64,000 nucleotides of DNA from Halomarina ordinaria. GTDB lineage: Archaea > Halobacteriota > Halobacteria > Halobacteriales > Haloarculaceae. Positions within the stretch are counted from its first letter, which is position 1; each line of letters begins with the position of its first letter. Positions 9,664 through 18,799 of this stretch are shown piece by piece. The notes under the pieces were generated by a model. That model made no database searches, was not told the origin of the DNA, and saw only the letters and a list, made by a program, of their open reading frames with translations. The DNA lies in assembly GCF_030553305.1 (NCBI RefSeq), contig NZ_JARRAH010000001.1, positions 1,984,001-2,048,000 on the forward strand, given 5' to 3'. A program made the position numbers and the translations under genes.

Positions 9664-11220
9664 CTACCGCCGCGAACTGTCGAGGTCGAGGTCGATGTCG
9701 AGGGAGTCGAGGCGTTCAGCGGCCTCCTCGCGCTTCTCCTGGTGGTCGGCGAGGAACTCGCGCATCAGCGTCGCGGCCTGTTCCTTGCAGTCGCCACAGA
9801 GGCGCTCGCCGCCGACGCACTCGTCGTAGACGCGCGTCGCGAACTCGTCGTCGTCCGCGGCGAGCAGGTAGGCGTACAGTTCGTAGACGGGGCACTCGTC
9901 GGCCTCGCCGCCGAGTTCACGCTGGAGTTCGGCCGTCTCGCGTCCGCCGGTCGTGGCGGACGTCACCTTCTCGTACCCCTCCTCGGGGTCGTCGAGGAGG
10001 CTGATGTGACTCGCTGGCACGCTCGAACTCATCTTCCCGCCGGTGAGCCCGGTCATGAAGCGGTGATAGAGGGAGGAGGGGGCGTAGAAGCCGTAACCGC
10101 CGTGGTCGACCTCCACCTCGCGTGCGAGGTGCGCGGCCGCGTCGTGGTCGAGGTCGAAGGCGTCGACGTGGCCCTCGTAGACGCGCTTCTCGCCGTCGAC
10201 GGCCTCGATGAGCGCCTCGAACGCCTCGGGGGTTGCGTTCCGGTCGAGGAACCGCACGCGTGGACGGAGCGGCTCCATGCCGGCGTTCTCCAGGCTCTCG
10301 ACGAGCGCGGGTGCGTCGAACGCCGCGGCGACGTGGGCGGCGGCGTCCTCACACCGGACGGGGTCGTCGCCCTCGGTGGCCAGCGCGTCGTACGCGTCCG
10401 CCAGGAGCGCGCGCTCCGCGTCGTCGGTCTCGAAGCTCGCGTACGCCTCGGTCACCTTGAAGTAGCGCATGCGGGCGGCGAGGTCGCGCGCGAGGCGGAC
10501 GTGCGGGTCCTGGTCGGGACCGACCGGGATGACCGTCGGTTTCGGCCCGTCGAGTTGCGGGTAGAGGATGTCGGCCATCTGCGTGACGACCGACTGCATG
10601 TGCGAGACGTCCGTCTCGCCGTCGAAGCCGTAGATGGCCTGCAGTTCGGAGAAGTTGGCCTTGCTCCCGAGTTCGAAGGCGAGGTCCTGCAGCGGGCGGT
10701 TCGTGGACTGACGGTAGAGTTCGCCCTCCTCGGGGTCGAACCCGAGTGCGAGCAGCGAGAGCAGGTAGTCGCGGGCGTGCTCGTCTATCTCGGCCCACGA
10801 GAGGCCGCGGGCGCTGTGGGCTTCGAGGTCCGCGATGAGCGCGTAGGCGTCGAGCCCCTGTCGCTGGTGCCAGATTATCTCGTCGAACACCAGTTTGTGC
10901 CCGATGTGGGGGTCGCCGGTGGGCATGAACCCCGAGAGGACGGCCGCGGGGTCGCCGTCACGCATCGCCCGCAGGACGTCGCGGTACTCGCGGTGGCCGA
11001 AGATGACCCCCCGGCGCATCAGGTAGTGGGGGTCGGGCACCTCGGGGAGCACCTCGTCGAACGCCTCGATGCCGAACTCCTCGAACAGTTTGCGGTAGTC
11101 CTCGACGGTGGAGGACCCCCACGGGTCGAGGGTCGTCCCGTCGGCTCCCGCGGCGCTCCCCCCGTCGGTGGCGGCCTCGCGGCGCGCCGTCTCGTCGTGG
11201 TGGTCCGTGTCCTCGCTCAT
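9664..11220 (-). CDS. trpS: Tryptophan--tRNA ligase
   Basis: A 518-residue class I aminoacyl-tRNA synthetase. An acidic, poorly ordered N-terminal tail of about 35 residues precedes the core. The HIGH-type signature is GDPHIGHKL (about residues 102-110), followed by the Trp/Tyr-type fold (ALIADLEAHSARGLSWAEI, IPVGPDQDPHVRLARDLAARM). The KMSKS-type motif is GGKMSSSVPASHISLLDD. The C-terminal part has a four-cysteine-like region (CPVYELYAYLL...CVGGERLCGDCK) seen in archaeal TrpRS. The ATG at 11220 (MSEDTDHH) is chosen over 11295, whose extra residues are arginine-rich and unlike halophilic proteins. Confidence 0.95.
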   Translation of the reverse strand: MSEDTDHHDETARREAATDGGSAAGADGTTLDPWGSSTVEDYRKLFEEFGIEAFDEVLPEVPDPHYLMRRGVIFGHREYRDVLRAMRDGDPAAVLSGFMPTGDPHIGHKLVFDEIIWHQRQGLDAYALIADLEAHSARGLSWAEIDEHARDYLLSLLALGFDPEEGELYRQSTNRPLQDLAFELGSKANFSELQAIYGFDGETDVSHMQSVVTQMADILYPQLDGPKPTVIPVGPDQDPHVRLARDLAARMRYFKVTEAYASFETDDAERALLADAYDALATEGDDPVRCEDAAAHVAAAFDAPALVESLENAGMEPLRPRVRFLDRNATPEAFEALIEAVDGEKRVYEGHVDAFDLDHDAAAHLAREVEVDHGGYGFYAPSSLYHRFMTGLTGGKMSSSVPASHISLLDDPEEGYEKVTSATTGGRETAELQRELGGEADECPVYELYAYLLAADDDEFATRVYDECVGGERLCGDCKEQAATLMREFLADHQEKREEAAERLDSLDIDLDLDSSRR

Positions 11221-11329
11221 GCGGTCGTCGCCCCGAAGTCGCCCCGGCGCGCGCAAAAAGCGTTCGCTTGTGGCGGTGGGGCGTGGGCGACGCACGGCGG
11301 ACCGACGAGCGCGACGAAGCGCGTCGAGC

Positions 11330-12346
11330 CTACGGCGTGAGTCGTTCGACCGAGAGCCAGTCGATGGTCCCCTCGGGGTCGGTCAGCGCGAAGACGATGC
11401 GCTTTCGCACGCCGTGGGCGAGGCGGACGTCGAGGGCGACGTCGCGGGGGTTGAACGCGTGGTCCCGCGAGACGACGCGGACGAGGTGTTCGGAGTGGCC
11501 GAGGTCGTCGGCCGACTCGACGGTGGCGTAGGTGCGGAAGTCGGCGCCGAACTTGAAGCCCGTCTTGGGGACGACGCCGCGCTCGCGCAGGGCGCTGTAG
11601 ACGGCCAGGCGGCGGTCGAACCGTTCGCCCTCGACGTCCCGCCCGCGGTCGAGCACCGCCTCGCGCCCCTCGTCGACGCGGATGGCGCCGTGTTCGGCGA
11701 GGTAGGCCGCCTCGATGAGCGAGCACTGGAGCGGCCCCGCCGCCTGCCGCCCGTCGAGGGGCTGACCGTAGAACGTCCGCCTGTAGAGGTCGCCCGGGGG
11801 GTCCCACAGCACGACCCGGTCGGCGAGCAGCGCCGCCGGCGCGTCCGCGGGCAGGTCGGAGGCGCTCTCGCCGCGCAGGTCGGGGTGGTCGACCGAGAGG
11901 TAGGTCAGTTCGCTCTCCTCGTCGACGACGGCGAGCGTGTCGCTCTCGCTGAGCGACGACGCCGAGAGCGTCTCGCGCTCGCCGACGACGCGCAGGCGGT
12001 ACTCGACGGCGTCGTCCCACGGGCCCTCGCCGCGGGGGTAGACGACGAAGTCGGCGGTACCGGGGTCGTCGACCCAGCCCTCGCGGGCGGGCGAGAGGTA
12101 GAACCCCCGGTTGCGGAGGTCCTTGTAGACGAGGAAGGGGAGGGTGCAGTCGGTCGCCGCGAGGAACGCCGGGAGGTCCATGCCGTCTACCGAATCGAGG
12201 TCGCCGCGGAACAGCAGGTGCGCCGCCTCGACCGACACGAGGTCGAGGGCGTCGCCGTCGGGCCGGCCGTACCCCTGCGAGTCGTAGAACCGCTCGCGCC
12301 CGGGCGGGGGGACCCGGACGACGTCGCCGTCGCGCGTCGCGTCCAT
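11330..12346 (-). CDS. endA: tRNA-splicing endonuclease
   Basis: A 338-residue enzyme that cuts introns from pre-tRNA (and pre-rRNA) at bulge-helix-bulge motifs. It is the double-length form with two fused endonuclease repeats, a degenerate N-terminal one and an active C-terminal one. The C-terminal catalytic triad is visible as the tyrosine in KFGADFRTYATVE, the histidine in GHSEHLVRVVS and the lysine in GVRKRIVFALTD. The family linker and interaction strands also appear (SLIEAAYLAEHGAIRV, YSALRERGVVPKTGFK). The KaiC-like gene lies upstream at 12413 on the same strand. Confidence 0.94.
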   Translation of the reverse strand: MDATRDGDVVRVPPPGRERFYDSQGYGRPDGDALDLVSVEAAHLLFRGDLDSVDGMDLPAFLAATDCTLPFLVYKDLRNRGFYLSPAREGWVDDPGTADFVVYPRGEGPWDDAVEYRLRVVGERETLSASSLSESDTLAVVDEESELTYLSVDHPDLRGESASDLPADAPAALLADRVVLWDPPGDLYRRTFYGQPLDGRQAAGPLQCSLIEAAYLAEHGAIRVDEGREAVLDRGRDVEGERFDRRLAVYSALRERGVVPKTGFKFGADFRTYATVESADDLGHSEHLVRVVSRDHAFNPRDVALDVRLAHGVRKRIVFALTDPEGTIDWLSVERLTP

Positions 12347-12412
12347 ACGCCTACTGGTGAGTCGAGGAGCAAGTGTGTACTGGTAGCCTGAGGCCGGAGC
12401 GGCGCACGGCCG

Positions 12413-12991
12413 TCAGAAGTCGCAGGTCGTGGTGTCGTCCTCGTGGAGGTGGACGACGCCGTCGAAGAGGTCGCGGTAGTCCTCGAGGACGGCCTCCTCG
12501 TGGACCTCCTCGGCGAGGTGGAACAGGCCGATGGCGTCGTGTTCCTCGAGCAGGTCGAGCATCTGCTCGACGGCGACGCGGGCGCGCTCCTCGTCGGCGT
12601 AGTAGGCCATCTCCGTGACGGAGTCGACGCTGACGCGGCGCTTGCCCGCCGTCTCCTCCAGGAACTCGCGGAGGTCGTCGACCATCCCATCCAGGTCGTC
12701 GGGCGAGGAGACGTACCGGACGTGGTCGCCCGCGCGCCGGGAGTAGCCCCGCTCGATGGAGAGGGTGTCGAGGATGACCGCCTTCGACTCGTCGACCTCG
12801 TAGTACTCCAGTTTCTGCTGGACCTCTCGGGCGGTGGTGCGCGTCGAGAGGATGAACAGGTGGTCGGTGTCGGTCTTGAAGAACTCCGTGTCGAGACGGT
12901 CCGTCTCGCCGGTACTGGGGTGCAGGAGCATGATACCGGTCCCGCCCGGTACGGTCTCGGGCGCGCCCTCGATGGCGAGCGTGTAGTCCAT
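12413..12991 (-). CDS. KaiC/RecA-fold protein without a Walker A motif
   Basis: A 192-residue acidic protein. The later half matches the KaiC/RecA-like pattern of haloarchaeal HTR-type proteins: a Walker-B-like segment SVDSVTEMAYYADEERARVA, then GLFHLAEEVHEEAVLEDYRD and LFDGVVHLHED. The place where a P-loop should sit, near VPGGTGIMLLHPSTGETDRL, has no GxxxxGK[TS]. It is therefore probably not an ATPase and may be a regulatory or structural relative. It shares strand with endA and is about 65 nt upstream of it, so possibly one transcript. The function is unknown. Confidence 0.75.
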   Translation of the reverse strand: MDYTLAIEGAPETVPGGTGIMLLHPSTGETDRLDTEFFKTDTDHLFILSTRTTAREVQQKLEYYEVDESKAVILDTLSIERGYSRRAGDHVRYVSSPDDLDGMVDDLREFLEETAGKRRVSVDSVTEMAYYADEERARVAVEQMLDLLEEHDAIGLFHLAEEVHEEAVLEDYRDLFDGVVHLHEDDTTTCDF

Positions 12992-13119
12992 ACCCGGTGA
13001 CGGACCGCGAGCGTCTTATACACCACGTTCCGTCGAGTCGTTGCCACGAGGGGAGAATCGGTCGTCGCGAGCGCCGTGAGCGGGCGCGAGCGGGCGCGCC
13101 GGGGAGCCAGCGCGTCGGT

Positions 13120-14547
13120 TCAGACGGCGGCCTGCATGATGCCGCCCGTCTGGACGACGAAGTAGAGGACGAACAGGCCCGCGAGCACCACCTGCGTCGC
13201 GCGCACGTCGCGCCACTCGCCGACGGCCACCTTCACCAGCGGGTAGGAGATGATGCCCGCGGCGATGCCGTAGCCGATGTTGAACGTGAAGGGCATGATG
13301 AGGATGGTGAGGCCTGCGGGGACGGCGTGAGTGATGTCGTCCCACTGGACGGCGGTGATGTTCTGGAGCATCACGACGGCGATGACGACCAGCGCGATGT
13401 GGCTCGCGTACTGCGGGATGGCCGCCGCGAGCGGGACGAACACGAGCGAGACGAGGAAGAGGAGCGCGACGACCAGCGCCGTCAGGCCGGTGCGTCCGCC
13501 CTCCTCGACGCCCGTCGCGGACTCGATGTACGTCGTCACCGTCGAGGTGCCGAGCATCCCGCCGACGGTGGTGCCGACGGCGTCGGCCATCAGCGGCTTC
13601 TCTATCTCCGGCAGGTCGCCGTCGTCGTCGAGGAAGCCGGCGGCCTGGCCGACGCCGGTCAGGGTCCCGGCGGTGTCGAAGAAGTCGACGAAGAAGAACG
13701 TGAAGACGATGAGCGCGAACCCGAACGGTTCGACGTCGCCGAACCCGGAGACGAACGCGCCCGCCAGCGGCGTGATGTCGTAGACGGGGGGGGTGAAGCC
13801 GACGGTGAGCGTCCCCGGTGCGACGAGGCCGGCCACCTCGACGACGTAGCCCAGTCCCGCGGTCCCGAGGATGCCGAGGAGGATGGAGCCACGCACCCCC
13901 CGGGCGTAGAGTGCGAGAGTGAAGAACAGGCCGACGATGGAGAGAATCGCGATGGGGTTGCTGGCGACCTGCCCGAGCGTGATGTACGTCCCCTCGGGGT
14001 CGGGGACGACGATCTCCATCGCCTGCAGGCCGATGAGCGCGAGGAACGCGCCGATGCCGGAGCCGACGGCGAACTTGACCGGCTCCGGGAACGCCTGGAT
14101 GATGTACTTGCGCGCGCCGACGGCGGTCAGCGCCATGAAGATGACCCCCTCGACGACGACGGCCGCGAGCGCCGTCTGCCAGGAGACGCCGAGCGTGATG
14201 ACCACCGTGAAGGCGAAGAAGGCGTTCAGCCCCAGCCCCGGCGCCTGCGCGAACGGTCGGTTCGCGTACAGCGCCATGACGAGCGTCGCGACGGCCGCCG
14301 AGATGAGCGTGACGACGGTGAGCATCGAGACGACCGCCCCCTGACTGTACCCCTGAATCGAGATGGCCTGCGCGAGGACGGCCGGGTTGACCACGACGAT
14401 GTACGACATCGTGAGGAACGTCGTGAGTCCGGCGAGCACCTCCGTCCAGACGTCGGTGTCGTACTCCTCGAAGTCGAAGAACGCCCGTATCGAGCGGCGC
14501 GCCCGTCCCGCGTACCCCCCTTCGGTGTCAGTGTCCGTGAGACCCAT
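13120..14547 (-). CDS. NCS2-family purine permease, AzgA/PbuG type
   Basis: A membrane transporter of about 475 residues with roughly 12-14 hydrophobic segments. Family motifs are AGLTTFLTMSYIVVVNPAVL in the first segment, APGLGLNAFFAF in the substrate-binding half-helix region, and FFVDFFDTAGTLTGVGQAAG plus GGMLGTSTVTTYIESATGVE in the later repeat. These are typical of hypoxanthine/guanine/adenine permeases. The ATG at 14547 (MGLTDTDTEGG) is chosen because a TATA box at about 14578-14588 rules out the upstream ATG at 14580. GfcR, which contains a phosphoribosyltransferase domain, is just upstream on the same strand. Confidence 0.92.
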   Translation of the reverse strand: MGLTDTDTEGGYAGRARRSIRAFFDFEEYDTDVWTEVLAGLTTFLTMSYIVVVNPAVLAQAISIQGYSQGAVVSMLTVVTLISAAVATLVMALYANRPFAQAPGLGLNAFFAFTVVITLGVSWQTALAAVVVEGVIFMALTAVGARKYIIQAFPEPVKFAVGSGIGAFLALIGLQAMEIVVPDPEGTYITLGQVASNPIAILSIVGLFFTLALYARGVRGSILLGILGTAGLGYVVEVAGLVAPGTLTVGFTPPVYDITPLAGAFVSGFGDVEPFGFALIVFTFFFVDFFDTAGTLTGVGQAAGFLDDDGDLPEIEKPLMADAVGTTVGGMLGTSTVTTYIESATGVEEGGRTGLTALVVALLFLVSLVFVPLAAAIPQYASHIALVVIAVVMLQNITAVQWDDITHAVPAGLTILIMPFTFNIGYGIAAGIISYPLVKVAVGEWRDVRATQVVLAGLFVLYFVVQTGGIMQAAV

Positions 14548-14577
14548 GATGCACGTTTGAGCATACATAGACATCTC

Positions 14578-14588
14578 CAATTAAGTAT
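14578..14588 (-). promoter_or_regulatory. TATA box of the purine permease gene
   Basis: Reverse strand reads GGAATACTTAATTGG. Its centre is about 35 nt upstream of the ATG at 14547, so the transcript has a leader of 10 nt or less. This decides the start codon. Confidence 0.65.
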
Positions 14589-14655
14589 TCCCATGTCTGA
14601 CCGACGGTGGTATACATGTATTTGGATACAATCCCGGTCGGCCGCGGTGGGTCCG

Positions 14656-15375
14656 TCACTCGATGTGGGTCAGCGCGTCGACGGGGGCGTCGGTCAGGTC
14701 GCGGGCGCTCTCGACGCCGACGCTCCCGACGGTGATGAGCGCGAAGACGCCGACGACTTCGGCGTCGGCCTGTCCTGCGATGTCGAGGAGGAGTTCCTGG
14801 GTCTCGCCCGAACGGATGAGGTCGTCGACGACGAGGACGCGCTGACCCGGGCGGAGGGCCCGCGCCGGGAGGTAGTAGGTGAACTCGATACCGCTGGCGA
14901 GGCGCTGGCGCGCCTCGATGAACTCCTCGACGGCCGTCTCCTTCGACTTCTTCGCGTAGGCGAGACGGGCGTCGAAGTGACTCGCCATCGCCGCGCCGAG
15001 CGTGATGCCGTCGGTGGCGGCGGTGAGGACGACGTCGGGACGCTCGACCTGTAGCGCCTCCGCCGCGACGGGTGCGACGAGGTTCAGGAACGGCTGGTCG
15101 AAGACGACGTCTGAGTTGTCGACGTACCCCTCGGGGTCGTAGCGGATGCGGGCCTCGAGTTCCGTCGCGAGCGTCTCCTGGCCGATGGAGGCGACCACCT
15201 CGCGGGCGCGCGCCTCGCCGGGGAGGACGTGGCCGTTGACGTAGCGGTTCAGGTCGCCCGCCGGGAGACCCGTCTCTTCGGCCAGTTCGTCGTACGTGCG
15301 GGTCTCCTTCAGCATCCGGAGGACCGCGACCGCCTGGAGTTGCAGGCTGGCCTTCTCGACGCGGTTCGTGCTCAT
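14656..15375 (-). CDS. gfcR: Phosphoribosyltransferase-domain transcriptional regulator GfcR
   Basis: A 239-residue protein with an N-terminal DNA-binding segment (about 1-60, VLRMLKETRTYDELAEETGL, a helix-turn-helix) joined to a type I phosphoribosyltransferase domain. The PRPP-binding motif is RVLVVDDLIRSGETQELLL. This architecture matches GfcR, described in Haloferax as the regulator of sugar catabolic genes and often misannotated as an orotate phosphoribosyltransferase. It lies between pyrE (upstream, 74-nt gap) and a purine permease. A possible TATA box (AGTAATCATAT, reverse strand, about 15398-15408) precedes the start, and an ORB-like sequence overlaps its upstream side. Confidence 0.88.
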   Translation of the reverse strand: MSTNRVEKASLQLQAVAVLRMLKETRTYDELAEETGLPAGDLNRYVNGHVLPGEARAREVVASIGQETLATELEARIRYDPEGYVDNSDVVFDQPFLNLVAPVAAEALQVERPDVVLTAATDGITLGAAMASHFDARLAYAKKSKETAVEEFIEARQRLASGIEFTYYLPARALRPGQRVLVVDDLIRSGETQELLLDIAGQADAEVVGVFALITVGSVGVESARDLTDAPVDALTHIE

Positions 15376-15408
15376 ACCCCGTCTGGAATACGCACGGATA
15401 TGATTACT

Positions 15409-15427
15409 TCGACACGAAACGAAGGGG
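15409..15427 (+). promoter_or_regulatory. ORB-like sequence between pyrE and gfcR
   Basis: TCGACACGAAACGAAGGGG contains the 12-mer GAAACGAAGGGG (15416-15427) shared with the two core origin boxes and the box at 24021. The TCCAGT half is poorly conserved. It is 6 kb from the core origin and overlaps the upstream side of the gfcR promoter. It may be an outlying Orc1 site, an unrelated operator, or chance. Confidence 0.4.
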
Positions 15428-15449
15428 TCCTATCCACAGAGGTGGGCCG

Positions 15450-15971
15450 TCAGCGGTCGGCGAGCAGGTCCGACGCCGACAGCAGCGCCTCCAGTTCCAC
15501 GCCGTGCTCCGCGAGGTGCTCGCGGGCGCCCTCCTCGCGGTCCACGACGACGAGCACGCGCTCGACGACGGCGCCCGCCTCGCGCAGCGCCTCGACGGCG
15601 TCGACGGCGCTCCCGCCGGTCGTGGCGATGTCCTCCAGCACGACGACTTCCTCGCCTTCGTCCAGTCGCCCCTCGATGCGGTTGCCGGTGCCGTACTCCT
15701 TGGCCCGCTTGCGCGCGATGACGTAGGGGTTCCCGGTGCGGACGCTCGTCGCCGCGACCAGCGGGACGGCCCCCAGCGCGACGCCGGCCAGTTTCGTCTC
15801 GCCGACGCGTTCCGCGAAGGCGTCTGCGACGAGCGAGAGACAGCGCGGGTCTGTCTCGAAAAGGTACTTGTCGACGTAGTACTCGCTGGTGCCGCCGTTG
15901 GCGAGTTCGAACGCCCCGAATTTCACGGCGTCGGCCGCCCGGAGCGCCGCGATGAGGTCCTCGTCGGTCAT
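15450..15971 (-). CDS. pyrE: Orotate phosphoribosyltransferase
   Basis: A 173-residue enzyme that joins orotate to PRPP to make orotidine 5'-phosphate. It starts [19 protein letters not shown]. It has [20 protein letters not shown], the substrate loop region [16 protein letters not shown], and the PRPP motif [19 protein letters not shown]. The ATG at 15971 fits the family N-terminus. The frame runs further upstream, but that part is spurious. It precedes gfcR on the same strand. Confidence 0.95.
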   Translation of the reverse strand: MTDEDLIAALRAADAVKFGAFELANGGTSEYYVDKYLFETDPRCLSLVADAFAERVGETKLAGVALGAVPLVAATSVRTGNPYVIARKRAKEYGTGNRIEGRLDEGEEVVVLEDIATTGGSAVDAVEALREAGAVVERVLVVVDREEGAREHLAEHGVELEALLSASDLLADR

Positions 15972-16168
15972 ACCCGACGGTGGGCGGAGGGGCGTGTTAA
16001 ACGCCGCGAAGCGTGAGGCGTTCAGGGAGTGAAGTCGGCAGACCCACCCTTCACACACAAGCGCGTTCGCCGCGAGCGAGTGAGCGCAGCGAACGAGCGA
16101 GCGGGCCGACGAACGGACGGGGTCGCGTCTCGACGCGACGAAGTCCGTGAGGAGTGCTTTTGGTGAAG

Positions 16169-16205
16169 CTTTTACAGGCCGGGCGAAGCCCGGCCGTGGT
16201 AAAAG
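16169..16205 (-). terminator. Long inverted repeat just after the polD1 stop
   Basis: Arms CTTTTAC plus GGCCGGGC (16169-16175, 16177-16184) pair with GCCCGGCC plus GTAAAAG (16188-16195, 16199-16205) around a GAA triloop. The structure starts 3 nt after the polD1 stop. It is probably a transcript end or 3'-stabilising hairpin. The rest of the pyrE-polD1 gap (15972-16168) holds no gene that I can see. Confidence 0.5.
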
Positions 16206-16207
16206 GT

Positions 16208-17800
16208 TCAGTTGAAGTCCCGAATCGTCAGTTCGAGCGTGTCGAGGTCGACGATGGGTGCGAAGGCGTGGTCGGGGTCGATGTTGACGCTCTTCTGGAA
16301 GTCGGTCTGTTCCTGCCAGCACCCGGAGTTGATGGCGAGGACGTTGTTGTACTTCCCGTAGCCGAGTTTGTGGACGTGGCCGGTGTGGAAGACGTCGGGC
16401 ACGTCGTCGATGACGAGGTAGTCGCGCTCCTCGGGCGCGAGGCGGGTGTGGCCGCCGTACTGCGGCGCGACGTGGCGCTTCTTCAGCAGGTGGTACATCG
16501 CGAGGTGCGGGTCGTCGTAGGAGGCCTTGTGCTCGGGCAGTTCCGCGATGACCTCGTCGAGCGAGACGCCGTGGTACATCAGCACGTTCACGCCCTCGAT
16601 GGTCACTGTCGAGGGATTACCCGTGATGCGGGCGTCGTGGGCGCTCATGATGCCGCGGAGCTCCTCGTCGAAAGCGGGTTGGGGTTCGGCGAGGCGGACG
16701 GCGTCGTGGTTCCCCGGAATCATCACGATCTCCAGGTCGCCGGGCACCTCCTTCAGGTACTCCGAGAACTCCTCGTACTGGTCGTAGATGTCGATGGTCG
16801 AGAGTTCCTCGTCCTGGTTCGGGTAGACGCCGACGCCCTCGACCATGTCGCCGGCGATGAGGAGGTACTCGACGGGGGCGGCCTCCTCGGTGTGGAGCCA
16901 GGAGGTGAAGCGCGACCACGCCTCGCCCATGAACTCCTGGCTGCCGACGTGGACGTCCGAGACGAGCGCCGCCTGGACGTGGCGGTCGGCGGTGTTCGGG
17001 CGGTGCGTCCGGGGAATCTCGGGGAAGTGAAGCGAGTCGACGAAGAGGACGCCGCCGTCGCCCGAGAGCGACCCCTCGACGGCGATGACCTCGTCGAGCA
17101 GGAGTTCGTCCACCAGGTCCGCGATGGGCTTGTCCTTGAGCACGAGACAGGGGAAGACGCCGTTGGTGTCCTCCAGTTCGACGAGCCAGTGTCCGCTGGC
17201 GGTCGAGCGGACGTCGTTTATCATGCCGACGAGCGCCGTCTCCTCGCCGCCGGGCATGTTCGAGACGGCCGTCGTGGGTCGGTGGTTCACGCGGCCGGTG
17301 AGTTTGCGCGAGAGGCGCTCGTAGCGGTCGCGGAAGACGGTCACGAAGTCGCCGTACTCGCCCGTCCCGGTGCTACGACCGGTGATGTCGCCGGCGATGG
17401 CGGCGGCCTGCGGGGTTCGTGGACGGTTCCCAGACCCCCCCGTTTCGACTGGAGCGGCCGTCCCCCCGTCACCTTCGACGGGCGTCGTTCCATCAGAAGT
17501 CGAGGGAGTCGACGGGTCGTCGACGCTCGGCGACGGGTCCGGGGTCGGTGGGGGAGACGCCGCGTCTGCGTCCGGGTCCGACGTGGACGACGGGTCCGGC
17601 GCGGGGTCGCGGGAGTCGAGGACCGACCGGACGTGCGCCGCCGAGAGCTTCAGTGCGTCCTCGGGCACCGTCTCGAGGGCGCGCTCCAGCGCGGCGGCGG
17701 GGTCCGAGGTGCGCGCGAGGAGCGTCACCGCCTCGCGCTCGGCGTTGTAACCCCGGCTCGCGAGTTCGGTGACGATGCGTCGCGGCGTCTCCAGTGGCAC
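16208..17800 (-). CDS. polD1: DNA polymerase D small subunit (DP1)
   Basis: A 530-residue proofreading exonuclease subunit of the archaeal replicative polymerase PolD. The N-terminal domain (about 1-65) is followed by an acidic, proline/serine-rich linker (about 65-145), then an OB-fold region and a calcineurin-like phosphoesterase domain. Its metal motifs are all present: SDVHVG (about 281-286), [25 protein letters not shown] and GHVHKLGYG. Exonuclease activity is therefore likely. The GTG at 17800 ([17 protein letters not shown]) is chosen because the sequence before it is cysteine- and arginine-rich and not family-like. It is divergent from sec11. Confidence 0.94.
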   Translation of the reverse strand: MPLETPRRIVTELASRGYNAEREAVTLLARTSDPAAALERALETVPEDALKLSAAHVRSVLDSRDPAPDPSSTSDPDADAASPPPTPDPSPSVDDPSTPSTSDGTTPVEGDGGTAAPVETGGSGNRPRTPQAAAIAGDITGRSTGTGEYGDFVTVFRDRYERLSRKLTGRVNHRPTTAVSNMPGGEETALVGMINDVRSTASGHWLVELEDTNGVFPCLVLKDKPIADLVDELLLDEVIAVEGSLSGDGGVLFVDSLHFPEIPRTHRPNTADRHVQAALVSDVHVGSQEFMGEAWSRFTSWLHTEEAAPVEYLLIAGDMVEGVGVYPNQDEELSTIDIYDQYEEFSEYLKEVPGDLEIVMIPGNHDAVRLAEPQPAFDEELRGIMSAHDARITGNPSTVTIEGVNVLMYHGVSLDEVIAELPEHKASYDDPHLAMYHLLKKRHVAPQYGGHTRLAPEERDYLVIDDVPDVFHTGHVHKLGYGKYNNVLAINSGCWQEQTDFQKSVNIDPDHAFAPIVDLDTLELTIRDFN

Positions 17801-17919
17801 AGGTGTCGGTGGGTCACGAGCGCCAAAAGCGTAGCGTCTCGTCGGGCACACGGTCACGGGCGCGGGGAAGTGCCCGGGAGGACAGAAAGTTGAAACCGGG
17901 GCACGCGATAGGAAGTACA

Positions 17920-18681
17920 ATGAACGACCCCGGTGAGGAGGACGACCGACCGGCCGGAGTGGAGTGGATTCGGTGGCTTCTCACCACGGACGACAGCGCC
18001 GTCGTCTACGTCCGCGAGGTACTCAGCAGCGTCGCCGTCGTGCTGGTCGTCGGGTTACTGCTCTTCACCGTCAGCGGGGTCTGGCCGCCGTTGGTCGCTA
18101 TCGAGAGCCCGAGCATGGAGCCGAACATCCAGCAGGGGGACCTCGTGTTCGTGATGGAGGAACACCGCTTCGCCGGCGACGCGGCGACAACCGCGGGCGG
18201 CGCGTCGACGGGCGTCGTCACCAGGGAGACCGGTCAGGGCAACGGCTACACGGAGTTCTCGGAACCGGGCGACGTCATCGTCTTCCGCCCCGACGGGAGC
18301 CAGGGTGCCACCCCCATCATCCACCGGGCGCACCTCTGGGTCGACGAGGGCGAGAACTGGTACGACCGGGCGAACCCCGACTACGTCGGGACCGCCGACG
18401 ACTGCGAGGAACTACCGGCCTGTCCGGCCCCCAACGCCGGCTTCATCACGAAGGGCGACAACCCGGCGACGAACCAGCAGTACGACCAGGTCGCCGGCAT
18501 CGCGCGAGTCCCCGTCCAACCCGACTGGGTCATCGGGACCGCCGAGTTCCGCATCCCGCTGCTCGGCAACATCCGTCTCCTGTTCAGCTACCTGTTCTTC
18601 GGGGGCGACCAGGTGCTGACGACCGTCGTCGCGGCCGGTACCGTCGGGGCGGCCGGCGTGACGCTCGTCGCACGCGACTGA
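17920..18681 (+). CDS. sec11: Signal peptidase I, Sec11 type
   Basis: A 253-residue membrane protease that removes signal peptides from exported proteins. A transmembrane helix at about 35-55 is followed by the catalytic box ESPSMEPN (serine about 65), the Sec11-type histidine in IIHRAHLW (about 135), and the aspartate in TKGDNPATNQQYDQVAGIAR. A second hydrophobic segment lies at the C-terminus (VVAAGTVGAAGVTLVA). A glycine/threonine-rich insert separates the serine and histidine boxes. The ATG at 17920 precedes the acidic tail MNDPGEEDDRPAG. The GC-rich gap 18682-18871 before orc1 contains the ORB-like box at 18800 and no gene. Confidence 0.93.
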   Translation: MNDPGEEDDRPAGVEWIRWLLTTDDSAVVYVREVLSSVAVVLVVGLLLFTVSGVWPPLVAIESPSMEPNIQQGDLVFVMEEHRFAGDAATTAGGASTGVVTRETGQGNGYTEFSEPGDVIVFRPDGSQGATPIIHRAHLWVDEGENWYDRANPDYVGTADDCEELPACPAPNAGFITKGDNPATNQQYDQVAGIARVPVQPDWVIGTAEFRIPLLGNIRLLFSYLFFGGDQVLTTVVAAGTVGAAGVTLVARD

Positions 18682-18799
18682 CCGCTTTCGGCCGGGGCGT
18701 GTTCGCGGGCCGTGACCGGACCGCTGCCGGCGGACCACTTCGATTCGAGCGCCTCAAGTACGATACGAACACTGACACGTCTCGGCGTATGTCAACGTG

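Noticed and set aside
12997-15054. 685-codon plus-strand frame
   Set aside because: Lies opposite the purine permease and gfcR. Its composition (Asp/Glu/Arg repeats) is the complement of hydrophobic codons.
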